Positions 1 through 6,347 of a stretch of DNA of 6,356 nucleotides are shown piece after piece; positions within the stretch are counted from its first letter, which is position 1, and every line of letters begins with the position of its first letter. The stretch lies in assembly GCA_900554585.1 (NCBI GenBank), contig USHS01000076.1:1-6356 (forward strand), given 5' to 3'. The position numbers and the translations under genes were made by a program. The notes beneath the pieces are model-generated. The model had not been told where the DNA came from, did no database searches, and saw nothing but the letters and a program-made list of their open reading frames with translations. The stretch is from an uncultured Collinsella sp. (GTDB lineage Bacteria; Actinomycetota; Coriobacteriia; Coriobacteriales; Coriobacteriaceae).

Positions 1-335
<335 letters not shown>

Positions 336-382
336 GCGGATCCTTTCTTGCATTGAGTGCATTACGTCGATGTAACCGCATT

Positions 383-388
383 ATTGTA
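383..388 (-). promoter_or_regulatory. Possible -10 element for prfC
   Basis: On the minus strand this reads TACAAT, close to the sigma-70 consensus, about 48 bases ahead of the prfC start. No convincing -35 hexamer lies 15-19 bases upstream, so the call is tentative. The same TACAAT hexamer occurs ahead of the CLC gene at 4004-4009. Confidence 0.3.
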
Positions 389-420
389 GCCGCGAAATCC
401 CGATCTAGGGCGCCTATCAG

Positions 421-470
421 GACAAATTCATCAGTCAGGGCCCGGGCAGCCGGCCCAATCCGAATTTGTC
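421..470. repeat. Nested inverted repeat (hairpin or operator) between divergent genes
   Basis: The outer arms GACAAATTC (421-429) and GAATTTGTC (462-470) are perfect 9-bp inverted copies. Inside them GGGCC (438-442) pairs with GGCCC (452-456) around a 9-base loop, so the 50 bases can fold into one two-part hairpin with an AT-rich outer stem and a GC-rich inner stem. It lies between the prfC and GntR promoters, upstream of both coding regions. No run of T follows either arm, so it does not look like an intrinsic terminator. A regulator site with spaced half-sites is the more likely reading, but no regulator can be named. Confidence 0.5.
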
Positions 471-472
471 TC

Positions 473-500
473 TTGCGTAACTGTGCATAGTGTATATATA
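473..500 (+). promoter_or_regulatory. Likely promoter of the GntR/ABC operon
   Basis: TTGCGT (473-478) can serve as a -35 element and TATATA (495-500) as a -10 element with a 16-bp spacer. A start of transcription near 507 would leave about 44 bases of leader before the GTG codon at 551. The -10 lies inside the left arm of the inverted repeat at 490-523, so a bound repressor would block RNA polymerase. This is inferred from sequence only. Confidence 0.45.
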
Positions 501-523
501 CTGTGCTTACCGGTTATATACAC
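490..523. promoter_or_regulatory. Probable operator of the YtrA-type GntR repressor
   Basis: GTGTATATA (490-498) and TATATACAC (515-523) form a perfect 9-bp inverted repeat with a 16-bp gap. Each arm overlaps a small palindrome of its own: GTATATATAC at 492-501 and TACACGTGTA at 519-528. In addition ACTGTGC is repeated directly at 480-486 and 500-506. YtrA-type GntR repressors are known to control their own operon from long AT-rich inverted repeats ending in GT...AC just ahead of the regulator gene. This site fits that in position (28 bp before the start codon), symmetry and overlap with the predicted -10. Binding is inferred. Confidence 0.6.
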
Positions 524-550
524 GTGTAGCCCATCAGCTAAGGAGCCGCT

Positions 551-931
551 GTGGACATCATCCTATCCAATTCGAGCGACAAGCCCATCTACGAGCAAAT
601 AGCCTCGCAAGTCAAAGCCCAGATCCTTTCGGGCGCACTCGCTGCGGGAGCCAAACTCCCCAGCATCCGTGCACTCGCGAGCGATCTTGGCGTGAGTGTC
701 ATCACCACCAAGCGCGCTTACGCTGACCTGGAGCAACTCGGCTTTATCTGCACCGTGCAGGGCAAGGGCTGTTTTGTCGCCGAGGGCAACCAGGAGCTCT
801 TGCGCGAAAACCAGCTCTGCCATATCGAAGAGCTGCTTGCGCAAGCAGCAACACAGGCCGAAACCCTGGGCGTCACGCGCGACAAGCTGCACGAGATGCT
901 CGACCTTGTAGCCCCCGAAACCATGCAGTAG
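551..931 (+). CDS. GntR-family transcriptional regulator, YtrA subfamily
   Basis: A DNA-binding regulator, most likely the repressor of the ABC exporter encoded just downstream. The 126-residue protein has an N-terminal GntR winged helix-turn-helix (about residues 11-77): PIYEQIASQVKAQILSG, then LPSIRALASDLGVS, TTKRAYADLEQLG and the wing ending GKGCFVA. The remaining 50 residues form a short helical tail with no large effector domain, which is the hallmark of the YtrA subfamily, as is the neighbouring ABC pair. The start is GTG at 551, chosen because AAGGAG (539-544) sits six bases upstream and because translation then begins MDIILSNSSDKPIYEQI, the usual family start. The stop is 23 bases before the ATPase gene, so the two are probably co-transcribed. 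The inducing signal cannot be read from sequence; in relatives it is often a cell-wall-active antibiotic. Confidence 0.93.
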   Translation: MDIILSNSSDKPIYEQIASQVKAQILSGALAAGAKLPSIRALASDLGVSVITTKRAYADLEQLGFICTVQGKGCFVAEGNQELLRENQLCHIEELLAQAATQAETLGVTRDKLHEMLDLVAPETMQ

Positions 932-954
932 CCATCTGCAAGAAAGGCTATACC

Positions 955-1836
955 ATGCAAAACCTTTTAGAACTCAAAGGTGTATCGCGCCGCGTGAGCG
1001 ACCGCTTTTCGCTACGCGATGTCACGCTTGCCGTAGAGCCCGGCCAGATCGTCGGCTTTGTGGGCGCAAACGGCGCCGGCAAGACAACGACCATTCGCGC
1101 CGCGCTCGGGCTTATAAAGCTCGATGCCGGCGAGGTGCACCTGTTTGGACAGCGCTATGGCGCCGACGCGCCCGACGAGACGCAGCGCTACCTGCGCTCC
1201 CGCATCGGGCTTGTCCTGGACACGTGTCCCTTCCCCTCCACGCTCAAGGTGGGCCAGGTCGAGAGGCTCGTAGGCCCGGCGTACCCCACGTGGGACCGCG
1301 AAACGTTCGCCAGCCTCATCGACCGATTTGACTTGGATCCCAAGACGAAGGTCAAGGACCTCTCCCGCGGCATGGGCATGAAGCTGCAGCTCGCCTGCGC
1401 GCTCAGCCACAATGCCAAGCTGCTCGTTTTGGACGAAGCCACTGCGGGCCTCGATCCCATGGCGCGCGAGGAGCTGCTCGACGAGCTGCTCGCCTTTGTC
1501 GCCGACGGCCAGCACAGTGTGCTGCTCTCGAGCCATATTACGTCCGACCTCGATCGCGCCGCCGACCGCGTCATCTGCATCGATAACGGCTCGATTGTGT
1601 TTGACCTGCCGCGCGAGAACATTACTGACCGTGCTGGCATCGCTCACTGCACTCAGGCACAGACCGCCGAGCTTATGGCTTGCGTCGAAGGCGCCCGCGC
1701 CGCCCACCACGCCTACAGCGTGGACGTGCTCGTGCCCAACCGTCGCGATGTGCTCGAGGCCTTCCCCGAGATTCCCTGCGACCGGGCAACCATTGATGAC
1801 TATCTTCGCCTCATGCTGAAAGGGGCTTCGAAATGA
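955..1836 (+). CDS. ABC transporter ATP-binding protein (YtrB/BcrA-like exporter ATPase)
   Basis: The cytoplasmic ATPase subunit that powers the membrane protein encoded next. The 293 residues contain a complete nucleotide-binding domain: Walker A GANGAGKTT (37-45), signature LSRGM (136-140), Walker B LLVLDE (156-161), D-loop AGLDP (164-168) and the switch histidine in SSH (192-194). The Q-loop region reads GLVLDTCPFPS (85-95), with Asp near 89 where many ABC ATPases have Gln; this is common among YtrB-like exporters. About 90 residues beyond the core form a C-terminal extension typical of ABC-2 exporter ATPases. AGAAAGG (941-947) precedes the ATG at 955 by seven bases. The stop overlaps the permease start in the sequence ATGA, which indicates translational coupling. 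A role in exporting, or protecting against, antimicrobial compounds is inferred from the family and the regulator; no substrate can be assigned. Confidence 0.95.
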   Translation: MQNLLELKGVSRRVSDRFSLRDVTLAVEPGQIVGFVGANGAGKTTTIRAALGLIKLDAGEVHLFGQRYGADAPDETQRYLRSRIGLVLDTCPFPSTLKVGQVERLVGPAYPTWDRETFASLIDRFDLDPKTKVKDLSRGMGMKLQLACALSHNAKLLVLDEATAGLDPMAREELLDELLAFVADGQHSVLLSSHITSDLDRAADRVICIDNGSIVFDLPRENITDRAGIAHCTQAQTAELMACVEGARAAHHAYSVDVLVPNRRDVLEAFPEIPCDRATIDDYLRLMLKGASK

Positions 1837-2564
1837 AACGCGCCTTTATGTCTGAGCTCGCCATCGTCCGCACGCTTGTCCCGAGCATCGCGGGTGTCGG
1901 TCTGTTCATATTCGTCGTGTTGACCCTCGCCAACGCATCGGACGGTGACTCTGGCATGAGTGCCGGCGCCTGCGCGGTCAGTGCCATGTCACCCATCATG
2001 GTCATGAGCTCGCTGGCCGGCTTCGACAATCAAAACGGATGGGAGCGTTATCGGGCAACGCTGCCCCTCTCGCGCAAAGACATCATCTGCGCACGCTACC
2101 TGAGCATCATTGCCTTCTCGGCCGTTATGACCTGCGCCGCCGCGCTTTTGAGCATCGTCTCCATCCCGCTCTTCGATCACACGGGCATTCTCGCCCTTCC
2201 GTTCTTCGATCACACGGGCATGCCCTCGACGGGACAGGTTGTCTTTGAGACCACAATAGCCTCCACCGCATCGATGCTCATCTCCCTCATGATGGTGTTT
2301 TTGGCACAGCCGCTGTTCTTTCGATTTGGACACATGGAGGCGCTGCGCCTTTCCGTCGGCCTGTTTGCCCTGCTCGGATGCCTTGCCATGGCCACGCTGA
2401 GCTCCTCCAACCCCATCAGCAACTGGCTCATGTCGATTGCCGGAGCGAATCCCGATCCTGTCGTCCTCGGCTGCCTGTGTGCGGGCATCGCGGTATTGGC
2501 CCTCGCGCTATGTGCAGTCAGCTGTACCGTCAGCACCAAGGTTTATCAAGTACGCGATCTGTAG
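1833..2564 (+). CDS. ABC-2 type transporter permease
   Basis: The membrane subunit of the exporter. The 243 residues show about six hydrophobic segments (roughly 14-33, 43-63, 89-112, 135-161, 169-189 and 208-231), as expected for an ABC-2 permease. The loop WERYRATLPLSRKDIICARY (about 70-89) is a recognisable ABC-2 family motif seen in small exporters of this kind, and the protein ends in the common pattern STKVYQVRDL. The ATG overlaps the ATPase stop by four bases. In the loop after the third helix, an 11-residue unit is present twice in tandem (LFDHTG at 113-118 and FFDHTG at 124-129), encoded by a 33-bp duplication. The gene closes the three-gene operon and converges on the CLC gene. The assignment as ABC-2 permease is firm; the substrate is unknown. 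Confidence 0.9.
   Translation: MKRAFMSELAIVRTLVPSIAGVGLFIFVVLTLANASDGDSGMSAGACAVSAMSPIMVMSSLAGFDNQNGWERYRATLPLSRKDIICARYLSIIAFSAVMTCAAALLSIVSIPLFDHTGILALPFFDHTGMPSTGQVVFETTIASTASMLISLMMVFLAQPLFFRFGHMEALRLSVGLFALLGCLAMATLSSSNPISNWLMSIAGANPDPVVLGCLCAGIAVLALALCAVSCTVSTKVYQVRDL
2170..2221. repeat. In-frame 33-bp tandem duplication inside the permease gene
   Basis: The 19 bases at 2170-2188 (TCTTCGATCACACGGGCAT) recur exactly at 2203-2221, an offset of 33 bp or 11 codons. The flanking bases are partly similar as well (CCG just before each copy). The duplication keeps the reading frame and gives two FDHTG loops. It looks like a replication-slippage duplication that has begun to diverge outside the 19-bp core. 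Confidence 0.85.
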
Positions 2565-2659
2565 GCACGCGAAACTCGACCTATGCAGGCCACTATCGGT
2601 CGCAATCGCCCATCCGCAAATCCGTGACAAACGGCATGTCCCCGGCGTGCGTCACCGTG
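2565..2659. other. Convergent intergenic region without a clear terminator
   Basis: This lies between the stops of the permease (plus) and the CLC gene (minus). The best fold is a weak 5-bp stem, CGACC (2577-2581) with GGTCG (2598-2602), around a 16-base loop and with no T-tract on either strand. No short gene with a ribosome-binding site was seen. Confidence 0.5.
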
Positions 2660-3964
2660 CTACTTGCGCAGCGGCTTGGGCAGCGGAATGCCAGCGGCGA
2701 TAACGGCGGCGATGATCATGCAGACGATGCCCTTGAGCGGGAAGCACATAAGCAGCAGGCCCACAACCATGACAGGCTGGCGCATGACGGCGCCCATCGT
2801 CGATGCCGTGCAGACGGCGACGCAAAAGACCGGATCTACGCCGGTGAGGATGGCAAGGCCATAGCCCAGGCTTACGCCCGAGAAGATAACGGGGAAGAAG
2901 TGGCCGCCGCGCCAACCAAGGTTGATGAGGGCGGGCGTCAGCATGGCCTTAACAAGACCGGTCGCGATAAGCACGCCGGCGGGAATGGTGAGGTAGGTCT
3001 CCATAAGTACATCGGCCTGGGTCTCGCCGGCAAACATGGTGTAGGGCAGGACCGTGCCGCAGATGGCGAGCGCCAGACCAGCCAGTATGGCCTTGACGAC
3101 AGGACGCTCCCCTATTGCATGGGACAGCGCCTCGCTCGCGTGCTCCGAGACAAAGTACAGCCAGCCGCAAATTGTTCCGATCAGCGACAGAGGGATGAGC
3201 CAGGCAAGCTCCAGGTTGCCCACCTCGGCGGCCTCGAACCTGGGCATGCCCATGCCGCCGCCCACAAGTTGGCCAAGCAGCAGGTAGGTGCCCAGACCGC
3301 CAGCGATCGCGATACCGTAGACCACCGTCTTTTGCGCCTTGGGCAGCTTGATGGTGATCTCGCCGGACGCGGACCCATCGTCGGCGTCTTCGCCCTGGCC
3401 GTCGGCGCTACCGGCGAGCGGCGCCACAAAGCCAAAGACGGGCGCGGTAAAGAGCGCCGTTAGCGCGGCCTGGGTGCCCAGCAGCGTGAGCTCCCTAAAC
3501 TCGGCGCCAAAGCGGCGCATGCGGTCGCCGACCCAGCTGCACAGACCCGCGATAACGCCGGTCAGGCCGGCCTCCGGTCCAATACTTCCGCCAAACAGCA
3601 GCGGCAGCAATGCCGCGAGCGAAAGCCTGCCCAGATTGTCATACGGGTAGCGCCCATCTTGCTTAACCTTAGCCATCACCTGGTTGAGGTCGTCGGTCTT
3701 GGTGCCCGTAAGCTTTTCGTACAGACCGATCAGCAGGCCGCCCAGCAGGCAGACAAAAAACGGATACGGCAGAAAACCGAACGGGCCGCTGGCGAGTTCG
3801 GGCGACGCCGCGCCCAGCATGTGGGGGATCTCGGTCCACAGATAGTCGATACCGTGCTCCATCGCAAAAAAGAACAGCCAGACCGCGGCACCTGCGAACG
3901 CACCGGTCACGGCAACGCTAACTAAAAACAGCGCGCGGTTTGTGGGTTTGGCAAGGTTGTCCAT
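2660..3964 (-). CDS. CLC-family chloride channel/transporter
   Basis: An integral membrane protein for anion passage or anion/proton exchange. The 434 residues are near the usual length of a bacterial CLC core, are strongly hydrophobic throughout and have no C-terminal CBS domains. Family landmarks are GGSIGPEAGLTG (125-136), matching the GxxGP motif at the ion pathway, and GWRGGHFFPVIFSG (350-363), matching the later GxFxP motif. Compared with the canonical E. coli ClcA pattern, GREGP reads GSIGP here, which puts Ile128 at the gating-glutamate position with Glu131 just after the Pro. The GSGIP motif is also not recognisable; GTKTDD (87-92) occupies that region. An acidic Gly/Ser-rich loop (about 185-202) follows the first half. 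The ATG at 3964 is preceded by GGGAGGA. It may be a channel or a proton-uncoupled transporter, but this is inference. It lies 125 bp downstream of the LOG gene on the same strand and has a possible promoter of its own. Confidence 0.9.
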   Translation of the reverse strand: MDNLAKPTNRALFLVSVAVTGAFAGAAVWLFFFAMEHGIDYLWTEIPHMLGAASPELASGPFGFLPYPFFVCLLGGLLIGLYEKLTGTKTDDLNQVMAKVKQDGRYPYDNLGRLSLAALLPLLFGGSIGPEAGLTGVIAGLCSWVGDRMRRFGAEFRELTLLGTQAALTALFTAPVFGFVAPLAGSADGQGEDADDGSASGEITIKLPKAQKTVVYGIAIAGGLGTYLLLGQLVGGGMGMPRFEAAEVGNLELAWLIPLSLIGTICGWLYFVSEHASEALSHAIGERPVVKAILAGLALAICGTVLPYTMFAGETQADVLMETYLTIPAGVLIATGLVKAMLTPALINLGWRGGHFFPVIFSGVSLGYGLAILTGVDPVFCVAVCTASTMGAVMRQPVMVVGLLLMCFPLKGIVCMIIAAVIAAGIPLPKPLRK

Positions 3965-4003
3965 CGGGTCCTCCCGCGGTCAAAGTCGACATAATTACGT
4001 TTT

Positions 4004-4030
4004 ATTGTAGAGCGAGCGTTGCCCAGACAA
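4004..4030 (-). promoter_or_regulatory. Possible promoter of the CLC gene
   Basis: Read on the minus strand, TTGTCT (4025-4030) and TACAAT (4004-4009) look like -35 and -10 hexamers, although the 15-bp spacer is short. TACAAT ends about 40 bases ahead of the CLC start. If real, the CLC gene can be transcribed apart from the LOG and channel genes upstream. Confidence 0.4.
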
Positions 4031-4089
4031 GCCAACCATCTGCGCCACAAACGGCACCATTGGGAGTCATAGTGGGGCAGGCTCAAGAC

Positions 4090-4623
4090 TTATCCGTTGA
4101 TAATCGAGACAATCTCGCGCAAATCGTCGGCAAAGTAGATGCCTTGCTGGCGCCTCGGGCTCGAAAGCCCCTTATCAATCATGTGCCCGAGCAGCGCCTT
4201 GAGGTCGTTGTAGTAACCGTCAAGGTTATACAGGATGCACGGAGCACTCAGGTGCCCCAACGACACCGCGGACATGACCTCGGCAATCTCCTCGAGCGTG
4301 CCCGTCCCACCGGGAAAGGCAATGAACGCATCGCCGAGCTCAATCATCTTGGCCTTGCGCTCGGCCATATCGCTCGTCGCGATGAGGTCATCGATGCCGT
4401 CGTGCTGAAACTCGGCCTCTATAAAAAAGCTCGGCTCAACGCCCGTCACGTGTCCACCTGCCTCGAGTACGCTATCGGCGAGCGCGCCCATCAGGCCCGA
4501 TTTGGACCCGCCGTATACCAGCGCGTGCCCGTTGGAGCCAATCCAGTTGCCCAGCTCTTGCACCGCAGGCAGAAACGCCGGGTCATTGCCGACGCTGGCG
4601 CCCAGGTATACCGTGATATTCAT
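4090..4623 (-). CDS. LOG-family protein (TIGR00730-like nucleoside 5'-monophosphate phosphoribohydrolase)
   Basis: A cytoplasmic Rossmann-fold protein of the LOG (Lonely Guy) family. Characterised members cleave the N-glycosidic bond of nucleoside 5'-monophosphates, releasing a free base (such as a cytokinin) and ribose 5-phosphate. The 177 residues show the family order: VYLGAS near the N-terminus (5-10), the phosphate-binding stretch YGGSKSGLMG (37-46), MAERKAKM (86-93) carrying the conserved Arg-Lys pair, and the signature PGGTGTLEE (104-112) ending in the conserved Glu. All key residues are present, so the enzyme is probably active; the physiological substrate in this bacterium is not known. 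The ATG at 4623 follows GAGGGGG with seven bases between. The gene begins 36 bases after the stop of the ion-channel gene on the same strand, which suggests co-transcription. The family is often annotated in error as lysine decarboxylase. Confidence 0.93.
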   Translation of the reverse strand: MNITVYLGASVGNDPAFLPAVQELGNWIGSNGHALVYGGSKSGLMGALADSVLEAGGHVTGVEPSFFIEAEFQHDGIDDLIATSDMAERKAKMIELGDAFIAFPGGTGTLEEIAEVMSAVSLGHLSAPCILYNLDGYYNDLKALLGHMIDKGLSSPRRQQGIYFADDLREIVSIING

Positions 4624-4659
4624 ATTCAGTCCCCCTCGTCGTGACGCGCGGCGCCCGTT

Positions 4660-5085
4660 CTAGCGTTGGCGTCGGCGATATTCGCGCACACGGCGCGACA
4701 GGTCGGCGAGCTCGTCACGATCGAGCTCTTCCAAATGCTCCAGATCGTCCATAAAGCGCGCCATGGTGTCCTTTTGGCGCAGCTTGATGAGCGTATTGCA
4801 GTAGTTCACCGCCACACCCGTGAGCATGGCAATGTAGAAGATGCTGATGACGCTCAGGACGACGGTAATAGCACGGGCGACCGGCGTTTCGGCCGGGATA
4901 TCGCCAAAGCCGATGGTCGAGACGGTCTCAAAGCTAAACCAGAGGCCATCGCCAAACGTAAGGGTCGTGGGCTCGGACAGCCAGACAACCGTCGAGCACA
5001 GCAGATAGAAGATAAGAAACAGGCCCGTGATGCGCGCAAAGCCAGCCTGGCGCAACACGTCGGCAAGCGTCCTCAACTTGTTCAT
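4660..5085 (-). CDS. Two-helix potassium-channel-like protein (Ion_trans_2 pore)
   Basis: A small inner-membrane cation channel subunit, expected to act as a tetramer. With the start at 5085 it has 141 residues: a first membrane helix (about 16-36, TGLFLIFYLLCSTVVWL), a pore helix (about 46-56), the selectivity filter TIGFGD (57-62, a variant of TVGYGD), a second helix (about 70-93) and a charged, helical C-terminal tail (about 100-141, rich in Glu, Asp and Arg) that may form a coiled coil. No voltage sensor, RCK/TrkA-N or nucleotide-binding domain follows. The open frame extends upstream to a GTG at 5145, but that start lies in the palindromic repeat and lacks a ribosome-binding site. The ATG at 5085 is preceded by AGAAAAGGGG and gives MNKLRTLADV, so it is preferred. 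It is first in a minus-strand row of channel, LOG enzyme and CLC protein. Potassium selectivity is inferred from the filter. Confidence 0.88.
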   Translation of the reverse strand: MNKLRTLADVLRQAGFARITGLFLIFYLLCSTVVWLSEPTTLTFGDGLWFSFETVSTIGFGDIPAETPVARAITVVLSVISIFYIAMLTGVAVNYCNTLIKLRQKDTMARFMDDLEHLEELDRDELADLSRRVREYRRRQR

Positions 5086-5090
5086 CGCGA

Positions 5091-5100
5091 CCCCTTTTCT
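5091..5100 (-). promoter_or_regulatory. Ribosome-binding site that fixes the channel gene start
   Basis: On the minus strand this reads AGAAAAGGGG, five bases ahead of the ATG at 5085. It decides between that start and the upstream GTG at 5145, which has no such sequence. Confidence 0.6.
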
Positions 5101-5138
5101 CAGATGCCCAATCACATTCGCTCGGTATTGTCCCACAT

Positions 5139-5196
5139 CCGGCACTTGAGGACGTTCCTTTTGTGCCGGCAGAAAGGGACTGTCCCCAAGTGCCGG
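5139..5196. repeat. 58-bp imperfect palindrome, REP/BIME-like element
   Basis: The whole stretch is close to its own reverse complement. The outer arms CCGGCACTTG (5139-5148) and CAAGTGCCGG (5187-5196) match perfectly over 10 bp, the centre TGCCGGCA (5164-5171) is a perfect palindrome, and each 29-bp half differs from the other at only five places. The right half also contains the smaller palindrome GGGACTGTCCC (5176-5186). It lies wholly in the gap between the divergent channel and sensor genes. Two inverted copies of a unit reading roughly CCGGCACTTGGGGAC fit the layout of REP/BIME elements, which RAYT (Y1) transposases spread. No transposase lies in the window, so the mobile origin is inferred. 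It could also fold in RNA, but no T-run marks it as a terminator. Confidence 0.75.
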
Positions 5197-5273
5197 GAGG
5201 AACCGTTTAGCGGCGCAACTGCCGACTAGGCAGGCTGAGCTGGTATCCTTATGCGGTATTGTCTCGATTCGTT

Positions 5274-5277
5274 AGGA
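5274..5277 (+). promoter_or_regulatory. Ribosome-binding site that favours the GTG start of the sensor gene
   Basis: AGGA here, within TTAGGATT, lies six bases ahead of the GTG at 5284. The in-frame ATG at 5251 has no comparable sequence at normal spacing; the nearest AGG runs are about 17 or more bases away. The start choice is therefore GTG, with moderate confidence. Confidence 0.5.
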
Positions 5278-5283
5278 TTGCAC

Positions 5284-6314
5284 GTGAGAGCTTCCGCTGT
5301 CCTTCGTTCAGTTATATGTCGCACCCTGGCCGTCGCGCTTGCTGCGTTCGCCGTACTGAGCGCCGTCATCCCCGTCCCCGCCTTTGCCGCCGACTCTGAC
5401 CAGCAGGTCAAGACGGTCCGCGTTGGCTGGCTTATCAACAACGAAGGCTTCCAGGACGGCACCCCCGGCGAGCGTCTCTCGGGCTGGGGTTATGACTACC
5501 TGCAGACGCTGTCATACTATACGCCGGGCTGGCAATACGAATACGTCTCCGGCACCTTCACCGAGCTTATGGACATGCTCGAGGCGGGCGAAATCGACCT
5601 CATGCCCAACATCTCCTACTCCGAGGAACGCGCCCAAAAGCTGCTCTTCTCCTCGAACCCCGAGGGCGCCGAGCGCTACTACATCTACGCCAAGCCCGAT
5701 CGCGACGACCTGGCCAAGGGTGACCCCCAAGCGCTCCAGGGCCTTACCATCGGTTGCAACTCCGGTGTTATGCAAACCTTCGTTGGCCAGCAGTGGCTCG
5801 CCAACGAAGGAATCACCTGCACATACAGGGAGTATGACGGAGGCTCCATGCTCTTTGACGCACTCGCAAACGACGAAGTCGACGCCGTCATCATGAACGA
5901 CACCATCTCGTCGCCCGATGCGTCGCCCATGTTCTACGTTGGCTCGAGTGACTACTATTTTGCCGTCCCCAAAAGCCGCCCCGACCTGATGAACGATATC
6001 AATGCCGCCATGACGGCAATCGCCCGCGTCAACCCACGCTATAACGACGAGGTCAAGGCGAATTACTCGGCCCAAAACAGCGGCTCATCATCGCTCACCG
6101 GCCCCGAGCGCTCCTGGCTCAAAGCAAACGACAACACCATCACGATCGGCTATCTTAAAAACAAACTCCCCTACTGCACGCAAAATGACGACGGCGAAAT
6201 GGAAGGGTCGCTCGCCTCGCTTGCAACGACGTTGCACGACAAGTTTGGCATTACGGTTGCAACAGTAGCGTTCTCGAACAACGAGCAAATGACCAAGGCC
6301 CTTTCCACAGGGAC
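5284..6314 (+). CDS. BvgS-like sensor with tandem periplasmic solute-binding domains, truncated at the contig end
   Basis: The extracytoplasmic sensing part of a membrane signalling protein or a solute-binding protein. From the GTG at 5284 the protein begins with a Sec signal sequence: arginines at 2, 8 and 13, a hydrophobic core (about 14-31), then PAFA-ADS with likely cleavage after residue 35. A complete SBP_bac_3-type domain follows (about 44-265): VRVGWLINNEGFQDG, GWGYDYLQ, TELMDMLEAGEIDLMPNISY, LTIGCNSG and LANDEVDAVIMND. The linker LTGPERSWL and then TITIGYLKNKLP (from about 285) begin a second such domain, cut after about 59 residues. Tandem domains with an LTxxErxWL linker are typical of BvgS-type sensors ending in a histidine kinase, GGDEF or similar output; that part is missing, so the output is unknown. 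The open frame runs on to a TAG at 6349-6351 only through adapter sequence. An ATG at 5251 is an alternative start that adds 11 residues. Confidence 0.85.
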
Positions 6315-6347
6315 CTGTCTCTTATACACATCTGACGCTGCCGACGA
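6315..6347. other. Illumina Nextera transposase adapter (not genomic)
   Basis: These 33 bases match the reverse complement of the Nextera read-1 adapter. They begin with CTGTCTCTTATACACATCT, the 19-bp Tn5 mosaic end (6315-6333), followed by GACGCTGCCGACGA (6334-6347). Translated in the sensor frame they give the peptide CLLYTSDAADE, known as a contaminant tail of proteins predicted from untrimmed contigs. This is read-through into library adapter that was assembled onto the contig, not a mobile element. Confidence 0.97.

Noticed and set aside
1012..1710. Minus-strand open frame of 232 codons inside the ABC ATPase gene
   Set aside because: It is antisense to intact Walker A, signature and Walker B motifs, a typical GC-rich shadow frame.
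2577..2602. Possible terminator stem between the convergent permease and CLC genes
   Set aside because: It has only five perfect base pairs, a 16-base loop and no T-tract on either strand.
2378..3463. Long plus-strand open frame of 361 codons overlapping the permease end and the CLC gene
   Set aside because: It is antisense to the clearly recognisable CLC protein for most of its length. It has a composition typical of a GC-rich shadow frame (many His, Gly, Arg, Asp) and no domain or ribosome-binding site.
4030..4085. Possible terminator after the LOG gene (GTGCC with GGCGC on the minus strand)
   Set aside because: The stem is five pairs including one G-T wobble, with no following T-run, so it is too weak to call.
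3940..4644. Plus-strand open frame of 234 codons opposite the LOG gene
   Set aside because: It is a shadow of the LOG gene, which has all its family motifs on the other strand. The frame shows no recognisable domain.
6315..6333. Tn5 mosaic end as evidence of a transposon insertion
   Set aside because: It continues directly into the Nextera library adapter and index, so it is a sequencing artefact rather than a biological transposon end.
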